Source: Streptosporangium lutulentum
GTDB taxonomy: Bacteria > Actinomycetota > Actinomycetes > Streptosporangiales > Streptosporangiaceae
Direction of reading: 5' to 3'
Assembly: GCF_030811455.1 (NCBI RefSeq)
Contig: NZ_JAUSQU010000001.1
Location: 4,588,001 to 4,652,000, forward strand
Length of the DNA: 64,000 nucleotides
The translations under genes were made by a program, and so were the position numbers. The notes under the pieces are model-generated. The model did not search any database. It was not told where the DNA came from and worked only from the letters and a program-made list of their open reading frames with translations. Shown piece after piece: positions 30,584 to 38,443 of the stretch; the first letter of the stretch is position 1, and each line of letters begins with the position of its first letter.

Positions 30584-31144
30584 GTGCGCAACCCCCTAAT
30601 CCTGTTCACCGGTGCCATCATGGCCTCCGCCGTCCTGACCGGCTGCACCGGAACAGGGCCGGCGAAATCCGCAGCCCCCACCCCCGCCCCCACCCCGACC
30701 TACGAGCTGCCGCCCCGCCCGGTACGGCCCGGCGAGCGTCCCGTCGACGCCCGGCCCGTGAACGACGGCGACACCCGATTCCAGGTCATCGGCCTGCAGA
30801 CGGGCCTGAGCGGCTTCTTCGGCAGCCACGCCGAATGGCAGGCCAAGGGCCAGTACGTGGTCGTGCGGATCATCGTGGAGAACCCCGGGCGCACCAACTC
30901 CCGGTTTCAGGCCAAACGGCAGAAACTCATCACGACCGACGGCGCGGCCCACAGCGTCGACGACTTCACCCAGGCCATCAAGCGCCAGCCCGACACACTC
31001 CCCGTCGGCGCCGAGGTCAAGGTCGAGATGGACCTGTGGTTCGACATCCCCAAGGAGGCCAAGGTCTCCGCGATCCGGCTGTTCGGCGACCCTCCCCTCG
31101 GCTCCAGCGCCGCCACCGACGGCGCCGAGGTGCCCCTGTCCTGA
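30584..31144 (+). CDS. Small lipoprotein, DUF4352-like
   Basis: 186 residues from a GTG. A short signal peptide ends in the lipobox LTGC (Cys about 19), followed by a Pro/Thr linker and a beta-rich immunoglobulin-like domain with KGQYVVVRIIVENPGR, typical of the DUF4352/TelA-associated fold in secreted actinobacterial lipoproteins. Function unknown; likely extracellular and membrane-tethered. A longer in-frame opening to 30338 exists, but the lipobox position favours the GTG at 30584 (or a TTG at 30575). Confidence 0.72.
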   Translation: MRNPLILFTGAIMASAVLTGCTGTGPAKSAAPTPAPTPTYELPPRPVRPGERPVDARPVNDGDTRFQVIGLQTGLSGFFGSHAEWQAKGQYVVVRIIVENPGRTNSRFQAKRQKLITTDGAAHSVDDFTQAIKRQPDTLPVGAEVKVEMDLWFDIPKEAKVSAIRLFGDPPLGSSAATDGAEVPLS

Positions 31145-31168
31145 ACCGGCGGGCCGCCCCCACGAGAA

Positions 31169-31204
31169 ACGGGCCCGCCGCGCGGATGCGCGCGGCGGGC
31201 CCGT
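31169..31204. terminator. Bidirectional hairpin terminator
   Basis: Perfect 15-bp stem (31169-31183 with 31190-31204), 6-nt loop, between the convergent lipoprotein and livF genes. It can serve both directions. Confidence 0.8.
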
Positions 31205-31223
31205 GACGTCAGGCGATACGGCC

Positions 31224-31958
31224 CTACGCCTGCTCCTCCGACACCTCGTGCGTGACAGCCCCACCGAGGTAGGCGGCCTGCACGGCGGGATCATTGAGCA
31301 ACTCGTCGGCGGGCGCGCTCTTGACCACCGTCCCGGTCTCCAGGACGTAGGCCCGATGAGCCAGCTTGAGCGCCTGCTGGGCGTTCTGCTCCACCAGCAG
31401 CACCGTGGTGCCACGACGGTTGATCTCCGCGATGATGGAGAAGATCTGCTGCACCAGCAGCGGCGCCAGACCCATCGACGGCTCGTCCAGCAGCAGCACC
31501 TTCGGCTTGGCCATCAGCGCGCGGCCGATGGCGAGCATCTGCTGCTCACCGCCGGACATCGTCCCGCCCATCTGGGTCCTGCGCTCGGCCAGCCGCGGGA
31601 ACAGCTCGTAGACCTCCGCCAGATCAGCGGCGAAGTCACCCGAACGCGTGTAGGCGCCCATGAGCAGGTTGTCGTGCACCGTCATACCGGGGAAGACGCC
31701 CCGGCCCTCGGGCGCCTGGCCCAGACCCGCGACGACCCGCTGATGACCGGGCATCTTGCTGATGTCCTTGCCGTCGAAGGAGATGCTCCCCGACGACAGG
31801 CCACGCAGACCCGAGATCGTCTTCAGGGTCGTGGTCTTGCCCGCCCCGTTCGCCCCGATGAGCGTGACGATCTCGCCCTCGTTCACCTCGACCGAGATGC
31901 CCTTGAGCGCCTCGATCTTGCCGTAGTGGACATGGATGTCCTTGACCTCAAGAAGCAT
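31224..31958 (-). CDS. livF: Branched-chain amino-acid ABC transporter ATPase LivF
   Basis: 244-residue ABC ATPase for Leu/Ile/Val uptake. Walker A GANGAGKTT, signature MSGGEQQMLAIGRAL, Walker B VLLLDEPSMGLAP and the typical LivF ending (LAHRAYVLETG). The last gene of livHMGF, its start overlaps livG by 11 nt. A 71-bp stretch of this gene (31365-31435, encoding IAEINRRGTTVLLVEQNAQQ) is copied exactly at 40657-40727 next to an insertion sequence. Confidence 0.96.
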   Translation of the reverse strand: MLLEVKDIHVHYGKIEALKGISVEVNEGEIVTLIGANGAGKTTTLKTISGLRGLSSGSISFDGKDISKMPGHQRVVAGLGQAPEGRGVFPGMTVHDNLLMGAYTRSGDFAADLAEVYELFPRLAERRTQMGGTMSGGEQQMLAIGRALMAKPKVLLLDEPSMGLAPLLVQQIFSIIAEINRRGTTVLLVEQNAQQALKLAHRAYVLETGTVVKSAPADELLNDPAVQAAYLGGAVTHEVSEEQA

Positions 31959-32793
31959 CTGCGGGAGCCCCCAAATACGCCTCGACGACCCGGGGGTCGT
32001 TCCGCACCTCGTCCGGCAGGCCGTCGGCGATCTTCTGGCCGAAGTCCAGCACCGCGATACGGTCGCTGATTCCCATGATGAGGCTCATGTCGTGCTCGAT
32101 GATCAGAATCGTACGGCCGGCGTCCCGGATGTCCCGGATCAGCTGCTGCAGCGCGATCTTCTCCGCCGGGTTCATACCGGCGGCCGGCTCGTCCAGCAGA
32201 AGCAGCTTCGGATTGGTCGCCAGCGCCCGGGCGATCTCCAGCCGGCGCTGGTCACCGTAGGGCAGGTTCTTCGCGTGGTCGTTCGCGCGGTGCGCGATGC
32301 CGACGAACTCAAGCAGCTCCATCGCCATCGCACGGCCGTCACGCTCGGCCTTGCGGTGCCAGGGAAGCCCCAGCGCCACACTGACCACGCCCGACCTGTG
32401 ATGCGCGTCGGCGCCCACCATGACGTTCTCGATGGCCGTCATGTTGTGGAACAGCCGGATGTTCTGGAACGTCCGGGCGATGCCACGCTTCGTGATCTTG
32501 AAGCGCTTGACGCCGCTGATCCTCTCACCCAGGAAGCGGATCTCTCCCTGAGTCGGCTGGTAGACCCCGGTCACCACGTTGAAGACCGTGGTCTTGCCGG
32601 CGCCGTTCGGGCCGATGAGGGCGAAGATCTCACCCTCGTTGATGGTCAGGTCGACCTCACGCAGCGCCGTGACACCGCCGAAGCGCATGACAAGGCTCTT
32701 CAGCTCCAGCATCGCGCGACCGCTCCGCTCCTGAATCGGCGCGGGCACCGGCTCCGGCTCCTGAACCGCGTCCGCGTTCACATCAGCGCTCAC
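31948..32793 (-). CDS. livG: Branched-chain amino-acid ABC transporter ATPase LivG
   Basis: 281-residue ABC ATPase partnering LivF. After a 27-residue Glu/Pro/Val-rich N-terminal extension come Walker A GPNGAGKTTVFN, TFQNIRLF, an atypical signature LPYGDQRRLEIARAL (as usual for LivG), Walker B LLLLDEPAAGMNP and IEHDM. The GTG start forms a GTGA overlap with the livM stop. The family usually starts near MLELK, so translation from an internal ATG cannot be excluded. Confidence 0.95.
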   Translation of the reverse strand: MSADVNADAVQEPEPVPAPIQERSGRAMLELKSLVMRFGGVTALREVDLTINEGEIFALIGPNGAGKTTVFNVVTGVYQPTQGEIRFLGERISGVKRFKITKRGIARTFQNIRLFHNMTAIENVMVGADAHHRSGVVSVALGLPWHRKAERDGRAMAMELLEFVGIAHRANDHAKNLPYGDQRRLEIARALATNPKLLLLDEPAAGMNPAEKIALQQLIRDIRDAGRTILIIEHDMSLIMGISDRIAVLDFGQKIADGLPDEVRNDPRVVEAYLGAPADAS

Positions 32794-33962
32794 TTGGAAG
32801 CCACCTCCTCGCCACGCGCCTCGGGCCCGGGCACCTCGGCTCCGAGCGTACCCATCCCACCGCTTCCCTCTTTCAGTTCCGCCTTGCGTTGACGCGATGG
32901 AAGCAGACCCTCCGGACGGAAGATCATCAATGCGACGAGCACCCCGCCGAAGATCAGCATGCGGTACTCCTCCAGACCGCGGAAACGCTCGGGCAGCCAC
33001 GCCACCACGAACGCGCCCAGCATGACGCCCGGAAGGTTGCCCGCACCACCCATGACCACCGCGGCCAGGATCGTCGCCGACAAAAGGAACTGGAAGTCGT
33101 TCGGGTTGATCGAGATGGACTTCGCCGCCCACAACACGCCCATCGAACCGCCGATGGAGGCACCGATGGCGAACGCCAGCATCTTGAACCGGAACGTCGG
33201 CACGCCCATGACCTCGGCCGCGTCCTCGTCCTCACGGATCGCCGCCCAGGCCCGCCCGACGCGGCTCTTCTCCCAGCGCTTCACCAGGATGATCACAATG
33301 ACGGCCAGGCCCACCAGCAGGTAGTAGTAGGGCTTGGGATCCAGCACGCCGTACTTGAGAGGCTCGACACCCCCGAGCAGATCGGAGACGTTCACCCCGA
33401 GAATATGGAGATCGTTGATGCTCGGCGGGTGCGGGATCCCGCGGATGCCGTTCGGGCCACCGATCTCGTCGGTGTTACGGGCGGTGATGCGGATGATCTC
33501 GCCGAAGCCCAGCGTGACGATCGCCAGATAGTCACCGCGCAGCCGCAGCGTCGGAGCACCCAGCGTGACACCCGACAGCGCGCACAGCGCGATGCCGACC
33601 AGCATGATGACCCAGAAGTTCCAGCCGAGCCTGGTGCCGATCAACGCCATCGCGTAACCGCCCACGGCGTAGAACGCGACGAAGCCCAGGTCGAGCAGGC
33701 CCGCCTGACCGACCACCACGTTCAGGCCGATCGCCAGGATCACATAGGTCCCGATGGGGAAGAACAGAATGCTCGCCCAGTCGGTGTCGGGCGACATGAA
33801 GCTGCCGATGCTGTCCGACGGCAACAGCAGAGCCGCGACGATCAGCAGCAGGTAGACGATCCAGCGCTGCCAGGCCGGAGTGTTCAACCAGCGATCGTGC
33901 GCGACATCGCCGAAATGACCAAGTCCGGTACGGAAACGTGCCAGGGGATTCTTCTGGTTCAT
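32790..33962 (-). CDS. livM: Branched-chain amino-acid ABC transporter permease LivM
   Basis: 390-residue permease with about 9-10 membrane segments. Family motifs GLNVVVGQAGLLDLGFVAFYAVGG and LRGDYLAIVTLGFGEIIR are present, plus the ATPase-contact loop SRVGRAWAAIREDEDAAEVMG. The C-terminal 35 residues are charged and cytoplasmic. It overlaps livH by 4 nt and livG by 4 nt, indicating tight translational coupling. Confidence 0.95.
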   Translation of the reverse strand: MNQKNPLARFRTGLGHFGDVAHDRWLNTPAWQRWIVYLLLIVAALLLPSDSIGSFMSPDTDWASILFFPIGTYVILAIGLNVVVGQAGLLDLGFVAFYAVGGYAMALIGTRLGWNFWVIMLVGIALCALSGVTLGAPTLRLRGDYLAIVTLGFGEIIRITARNTDEIGGPNGIRGIPHPPSINDLHILGVNVSDLLGGVEPLKYGVLDPKPYYYLLVGLAVIVIILVKRWEKSRVGRAWAAIREDEDAAEVMGVPTFRFKMLAFAIGASIGGSMGVLWAAKSISINPNDFQFLLSATILAAVVMGGAGNLPGVMLGAFVVAWLPERFRGLEEYRMLIFGGVLVALMIFRPEGLLPSRQRKAELKEGSGGMGTLGAEVPGPEARGEEVASK

Positions 33963-34927
33963 GCGCGCGCCTGCTGAAGTGATTCACCGAGGATTCCGGT
34001 GGGACGGAACATCAGGACGAGGATGAGGATGACGAAGGAGATCACGTGCTTCCAGTCGGAGCCGAAGAAGATGGCTCCATAGTTCTCCACCAGACCCAGG
34101 GCGATACCGCCGACCAGAGCGCCGCGCAGGTTGCCGATACCGCCCAGGACCGCCGCGGTGAACGCCTTGATCCCGAAGAGGAACCCGATGAAGTAGTTCG
34201 TGTTCTCATAGGAGATCAGATAGAGGGCACCGGCCACACCGGCCATTCCACCGCCGATGAGGAACGTCATCCGGACGATCTTGTTGATGTCGACGCCCAT
34301 CAGAACGGCCGCCTCGGGGTTCTGCGCGGTGGCGCGAATCCCTCGGCCGATCTTCGTACGATTCACGAGGGCGTCGAGCGCGATCATCATACCGATGGCC
34401 GCCACGATGACCAGCACCTGGTCCACCCGGACCGAGAAGCCGAAGAGCTTGAAAAGCTCGGTCCGCTCCATCAGCCGGGGCAGACCCATCTGGATCCGGC
34501 CCTGCTCCGGACGGTTGAACACCTTCGGGATGACCAGGAGCGCGAACAGCTCCTGCAAGAAGATCGAGGCGCCGATCGCCGAGATCAGGGCCGCCAGCCG
34601 GGAGGCACCGCGATTACGGAGCGGCCGGTAGGCGATCCGCTCCAACGCCATCGCCGTGCCCGCCGAAGCCAGCATGCCGGCCAAGATCATCGCCACGATG
34701 ATGCCGACCAACGCGATACCGGTCAGTGGCGAGTTGATACCCAGCACGAACGGCACGAACATCGCACCGAAAGTTCCGATCATGAACACTTCGGAATGCG
34801 CAAAGTTGATGAGCCGCAGCACGCCGTACACCATGGTGTAGCCGAGCGCGATCAGGGCGTAGATCGAGCCGAAGGCAAGGCCGTCGATCGTCGCCGGCCA
34901 GAACTGATTGATGAAGTCATTGAGCAC
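33959..34927 (-). CDS. livH: Branched-chain amino-acid ABC transporter permease LivH
   Basis: 322-residue permease, membrane partner of LivM. Motifs LAFGSIYALIALGYTMVYGVLRLINFAHSE-type start and GIRATAQNPEAAVLMGVD (ATPase contact) are visible. Begins the livHMGF block. It lies 163 bp downstream of the binding protein gene, separated by a stem-loop that may set relative expression. Confidence 0.95.
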   Translation of the reverse strand: MLNDFINQFWPATIDGLAFGSIYALIALGYTMVYGVLRLINFAHSEVFMIGTFGAMFVPFVLGINSPLTGIALVGIIVAMILAGMLASAGTAMALERIAYRPLRNRGASRLAALISAIGASIFLQELFALLVIPKVFNRPEQGRIQMGLPRLMERTELFKLFGFSVRVDQVLVIVAAIGMMIALDALVNRTKIGRGIRATAQNPEAAVLMGVDINKIVRMTFLIGGGMAGVAGALYLISYENTNYFIGFLFGIKAFTAAVLGGIGNLRGALVGGIALGLVENYGAIFFGSDWKHVISFVILILVLMFRPTGILGESLQQARA

Positions 34928-35020
34928 TAGGGTTTACCACTTCTAGCGGGGGTCGCCTGCACTGCCGGTAGCACACCGCTTCCAGCAGAAGCTCGTGGAC
35001 TCTGATGGAAGTACGCAAGA

Positions 35021-35048
35021 AGCGGGAACGCATCGCGGCGTTCCCGCT
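35021..35048 (-). promoter_or_regulatory. Stem-loop between binding-protein gene and livH
   Basis: An 11-bp perfect stem (35021-35031 with 35038-35048) and 6-nt loop about 45 nt past the binding-protein stop. No T-run follows. In transporter operons such hairpins often stabilise the upstream mRNA or partly terminate, raising binding protein over permease. Confidence 0.6.
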
Positions 35049-35090
35049 CCCCGCGCGTCAACTACCTGATCTTTCCTTCAAACTACCGGC

Positions 35091-36296
35091 TCAGCCCAGC
35101 TTGGCCTCGGCAGCCTTGCCCAGCAGGCCGATGGCGCCATCCTTGACCTGGTAGATGTAGATGTCCTTCGCCGCGACCTCACCGTTGGCCTCGAACTTGA
35201 TCTGCTTCGAGACACCCGCGAGGTCGACCGTGGAGATGAACGCGTTGATCTTGTCGGTCGTGGTGTTGCCGGCCTTGACCGCCTCGACGAAGACCGTGGC
35301 CGCGTCATAGCCCTCGGCAGCGTAGATCGCCGGGTCGGCGCTGTAAGCAGCCTTGTAGGTGTCGGCGAAGGCCTTCACCTTGGCGTCGGTGACATCCGGG
35401 GTCGCGATGTAGCACGGGCAACCCACGAGAGCGCCCTCGGCGTTCTCCGCACCGGCACCGTCGATGAGGCCCTTGTCCAGCGAACCGTCGCCGGACAGGA
35501 ACTTCGCGTCCTTCACACCCTTGTCACGGAGCTGCTTGAGCAGGTTGCCGCCCGCGGCGTAGTAACCACCGAAGAAGATCGCGTCAGGCTTGGCAGCCAC
35601 GACCTTGTTCACGACAGAGGAGAAGTCGCTCTCAGCCGGGTCGAGCGAGTCGTTCTCCAGCTTCACGCCCTTGTCCGTGAGCGTCTTCCTGACGACATCG
35701 GCCAGCGGCTTGCCGTACTCGGACTTGTCGTCGATGACGAAGACGTTCTTCGCAGCGACGCCGTCCGCGATGAAGTTGGCGATACCGGGGCCCTGGACGC
35801 TGTCGCTCGGGAGAACCCGGTGCCAGTACTTCCAGCCGTTCGTCGCCAGCGCGGCGTTGGTGGCGGATGCCGAGATGCTCGGGATCATCGCCTCTTCCAG
35901 CACCGGTGCCACCTGAGCGGACTCACCCGAGAACGCCGGGCCGATCATACCGACGATCTTGTCGGTATTGATGGCCTGCTGCGCCAGACCAACGGCCTTG
36001 GAGCCGTCTCCCTGGCTGTCGTACTGGACCATCTCGATCTTCACGGGCGGGTTGGTCTTGTTGTACTCGTCAATGACGAGCTTCGCACCATTCCTGGGCG
36101 GAATGACGATGCCGGACTGTGCACCGGTGAGGTCACCCATGAATCCAAGCTTGATGGTGCCCCCGGCCGCGGCGCTGGAGCTACCGGTTTCCGGGGCGGC
36201 CTCCGTGCCTCCTCCGTCTGAGCAGGCAGCGAGACCGAGGGTGAGCGCCAGACCGGCGGCGAGCACTCCACCGAGGCGTGCAGACTTAGGCCGCAA
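35091..36296 (-). CDS. Branched-chain amino-acid binding lipoprotein
   Basis: 401-residue periplasmic-binding-protein type 1 component of the Liv transporter. The signal peptide ends in lipobox LAAC (Cys about 23) followed by an acidic/Ser linker. GTIKLGFMGDLTGAQSG and MIGPAFSGESAQVAPVLEEA are Leu/Ile/Val-binding family motifs. The start is probably TTG at 36296: AAGGAAGG sits 5-6 nt upstream and the signal peptide then begins MRPKSARLGG. The longer frame to 36404 adds an implausible N-terminus. Located upstream of livHMGF in the same direction. Confidence 0.93.
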   Translation of the reverse strand: MRPKSARLGGVLAAGLALTLGLAACSDGGGTEAAPETGSSSAAAGGTIKLGFMGDLTGAQSGIVIPPRNGAKLVIDEYNKTNPPVKIEMVQYDSQGDGSKAVGLAQQAINTDKIVGMIGPAFSGESAQVAPVLEEAMIPSISASATNAALATNGWKYWHRVLPSDSVQGPGIANFIADGVAAKNVFVIDDKSEYGKPLADVVRKTLTDKGVKLENDSLDPAESDFSSVVNKVVAAKPDAIFFGGYYAAGGNLLKQLRDKGVKDAKFLSGDGSLDKGLIDGAGAENAEGALVGCPCYIATPDVTDAKVKAFADTYKAAYSADPAIYAAEGYDAATVFVEAVKAGNTTTDKINAFISTVDLAGVSKQIKFEANGEVAAKDIYIYQVKDGAIGLLGKAAEAKLG

Positions 36297-36628
36297 GGTT
36301 GCCTTCCTTTCGCCCAGTCCCTCGTCAGGACCGAGTTCACAGATGACCTCCCCTGGCGGGGTGGCCAGGAGGTTGTGTCGGTTAGTACAGCTAGCGGATG
36401 TCACGGGTCGATACAGGACGGCCCGCCGTTGCTGTTTCGTTATTACACCGATCCTTTTCGGCTATCAGACACAAAAGCCATGGTCACTGGCGACCTCATG
36501 CGACCTAGAGAGATCACTCCATGTACGCGAAGCCACACTCAGCACAACGACCAAAGGGCCCGACAAGCCGTCCCACAGGAAAAATCACCAGCGCACCGCG
36601 AAAGCAAAAGGCGACAAAACGCCACAAA
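36297..36628. other. Spacer between liv operon and ANTAR regulator gene
   Basis: 332 bp with relatively low GC from 36430 to 36640 and no supported gene. On the minus strand it holds the promoter and leader of the liv binding-protein gene; a 6-bp hairpin (36352-36369) lies in that leader. It also receives any read-through from the regulator gene. Confidence 0.45.
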
Positions 36629-37240
36629 TCAAACCTCTGAAGCCCCAGCGGCACCGGTCGTCGGCCCCGACATCTCGGCGACCACGACCTCGGCCACCTG
36701 ACGCATGCTCAACCTGCGATCCATTGACGCCTTCTGAATCCACCGAAACGCCTGCGGCTCACTCCACCCATGCCGCTCCATGAGCAACCCCTTGGCCCGC
36801 TCGACCAGCTTGCGCGTCTCCAGCCGCTCCGAAAGAGTCCCGACCTCCCGCTCCAGCGCGGCCATCTCCTCATGCCGGCTGACCGCCATCTCGATCGCGG
36901 GCACGAGATCCGACTTGGTGAACGGCTTCACCAGATACGCCATCGCCCCGGCGTCCCTGGCCCGCTCGACCAGATCCCGCTGCGAGAAGGCCGTGAGAAT
37001 CAGACATGGCGCGATCCGCTGCGACACGATCTGCTCGGCGGCCGAGATCCCGTCCAGGATGGGCATCTTCACATCCAGGATCACCAGATCGGGCCGGTGC
37101 TCCAACGCCATCTTGACCGCGGTCTCCCCGTCCCCGGCCTCCCCGACGACGGCATACCCGTCCTCCTCCAGCATCTCCTTCAGGTCGAGGCGGATCAGTG
37201 CCTCGTCTTCCGCGATCACCACTCGCCGCTGCGTACTCAC
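36629..37240 (-). CDS. pdtaR: ANTAR-domain response regulator (PdtaR-like)
   Basis: About 203 residues. A receiver domain (about 5-120) has acidic pocket EDE, phospho-acceptor Asp in VILDVKMP and Lys in YLVKPF. A C-terminal ANTAR RNA-binding domain (about 135-190) has the ERAKGLLMERHGWSEPQAFRWIQKAS pattern. Homologous to mycobacterial PdtaR, an antiterminator that binds hairpin pairs in target mRNAs. No sensor kinase is adjacent. The GTG at 37240 is preferred to the TTG two codons upstream. It is divergent from the tRNA gene at 37357. Confidence 0.93.
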   Translation of the reverse strand: MSTQRRVVIAEDEALIRLDLKEMLEEDGYAVVGEAGDGETAVKMALEHRPDLVILDVKMPILDGISAAEQIVSQRIAPCLILTAFSQRDLVERARDAGAMAYLVKPFTKSDLVPAIEMAVSRHEEMAALEREVGTLSERLETRKLVERAKGLLMERHGWSEPQAFRWIQKASMDRRLSMRQVAEVVVAEMSGPTTGAAGASEV

Positions 37241-37333
37241 GAGCAAGAGAGTACCGACGTCCGCTAGATTGGGACCACGTCGGCGCCGTCAACTGATTGC
37301 CATCAGCTAGGCTGCACGACAAGTGTTTTGGAA

Positions 37334-37353
37334 AATCCGGACAAGTCCGGATT
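37334..37353 (+). repeat. Palindrome immediately 5' of the tRNA gene
   Basis: A perfect 9-bp inverted repeat with a 2-nt centre (AATCCGGAC / GTCCGGATT) ends 3 nt before the tRNA. It could be a leader hairpin for 5' processing or an operator. Confidence 0.75.
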
Positions 37354-37356
37354 CCT

Positions 37357-37431
37357 GCCCCGGTACCCCAATTGGCATGAGGGAGCGGATTCAAAACCCG
37401 TACAGTGTGGGTTCGAGTCCCACCCGGGGCA
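37357..37431 (+). tRNA. tRNA with CAA (Leu) anticodon and short variable loop
   Basis: 75-nt cloverleaf. The acceptor stem GCCCCGG/CCGGGGC is perfect, as is the T arm GTGGG-TTCGAGT-CCCAC. The D arm pairs CCC/GGG. The anticodon loop TTCAAAA reads CAA (Leu, UUG codons), and the discriminator is A73. The variable loop is only 5 nt, whereas leucine tRNAs are class II with a long variable arm. The anticodon stem has an A31xC39 mismatch and a G27-T43 wobble. CCA is not encoded. A strong terminator follows at 6 nt, so it is a complete transcription unit. Charging identity is uncertain. Confidence 0.8.
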
Positions 37432-37436
37432 CAAGA

Positions 37437-37467
37437 AGAGCCGCCCGACCTGAAGTCGGGCGGCTCT
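37437..37467 (+). terminator. Intrinsic terminator of the tRNA
   Basis: Perfect 13-bp stem (37437-37449 with 37455-37467), 5-nt loop, followed by ATCGTTTT. It begins 5 nt past the tRNA discriminator base. Confidence 0.92.
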
Positions 37468-37530
37468 ATCGTTTTCGGCACCATCCGTAGCGACTTCAAA
37501 ACTGTCGGTAGCGCTTGGCATGGTTGCCTC

Positions 37531-38298
37531 ATGCACTCCCGCGAAACAGTCGACCGTGCACTCCGGCTCTCGGCTCTCGGGCTGGTTGATCGTGAAGTCG
37601 CCAAACTGTGCGGCGTCTCTCTGGGGGCCGTACAGAAATGGCGGACACGGACACGCCGGACAAGTCAGGACGAGGATCTCAGGAGACACCATTCATGTCC
37701 TCGCTGTCACGGCCAGACGCTTGACTTCGAGGCCTATTCCTACCTGCTCGGTCTCTACCTCGGTGACGGTCATATCTTGCTGTGCAAGAAGGGCGTCTAC
37801 CAGCTCTCGCTGGCATGCTGTGGCACCTGGCCCGGATTAATAGAAGCGGCGGCAAAAGTCATGTCAGCGGTTATGCCGACCTCATCCGTCAGCCGCCGCC
37901 GGCATCCGGGCTGGACGGAGGTCAAAAGCTACTCCAAGCACTGGGCCTGCCTGTTCCCTCAGCACGGTCCCGGCCGGAAGCACGAACGAAAAATCACACT
38001 GGAAAGCTGGCAGCGTGAGATCGTCGCGGCGAACCCGGGCAACCTCGTTCGAGGACTGATGCACTCGGACGGGTATCGCGGCGTGAATCGCGTCCGTCGC
38101 CATTTCAACGGCAGTGACCACTGGTACGAGTATCCGCGCTATCTCTTCGTGAACGAGTCCCGGGACATCCTTGACCTCTGCGGGGAGGCGCTCGATCTCC
38201 TGGGGGTGGCGTGGCGCTATTCCAAACCCAACACCATCTCCGTGGCCAAGCGGGGAGCGGTTGAGCGGTTGGACGAGTTCGTGGGGCCGAAGTACTGA
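37531..38298 (+). CDS. HTH-LAGLIDADG homing-endonuclease-like protein
   Basis: 255 residues. An N-terminal resolvase-like helix-turn-helix (about 1-40; LGLVDREVAKLCGVSLGAVQKW) is followed by a small Cys/His knuckle (HHSCPRCHG, about 52-60), then two LAGLIDADG-type motifs: YLLGLYLGDG (71-80) and LVRGLMHSDG (about 173-182). Both retain the catalytic Asp before Gly, so nuclease activity is plausible, though such proteins may act as regulators or maturases. The ATG at 37531 lies 63 nt past the tRNA terminator; its stop is 2 nt from the CCA end of the convergent tRNA-Tyr. The placement between two tRNA genes suggests a mobile gene targeting a tRNA locus. Confidence 0.82.
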   Translation: MHSRETVDRALRLSALGLVDREVAKLCGVSLGAVQKWRTRTRRTSQDEDLRRHHSCPRCHGQTLDFEAYSYLLGLYLGDGHILLCKKGVYQLSLACCGTWPGLIEAAAKVMSAVMPTSSVSRRRHPGWTEVKSYSKHWACLFPQHGPGRKHERKITLESWQREIVAANPGNLVRGLMHSDGYRGVNRVRRHFNGSDHWYEYPRYLFVNESRDILDLCGEALDLLGVAWRYSKPNTISVAKRGAVERLDEFVGPKY

Positions 38299-38300
38299 GG

Positions 38301-38385
38301 TGGTGGGGCGAGAGGGATTCGAACCCCCTCAGTCGAAACACCTGATTTACAGTCAGGCCCGGCTCTCCAGCTCCGGCGCCGCCCC
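38301..38385 (-). tRNA. tRNA-Tyr (GTA anticodon)
   Basis: Minus-strand cloverleaf of 82 nt plus encoded CCA (38301-38303). The acceptor GGGGCGG pairs with TCGCCCC (one wobble). The D stem CCGG/CCGG, anticodon stem CCTGA/TCAGG with loop CTGTAAA (anticodon GTA), a 12-nt variable region and T loop TTCGAAT are all present. Position 8 is C where U is nearly universal. It is convergent with the LAGLIDADG gene, separated by 2 nt. Confidence 0.88.
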
Positions 38386-38443
38386 GTGGTGGCGATTTCA
38401 GGATGGTCTTTCGCCGGCGCGCGCGGCAACGGGTTTTCCGGGT

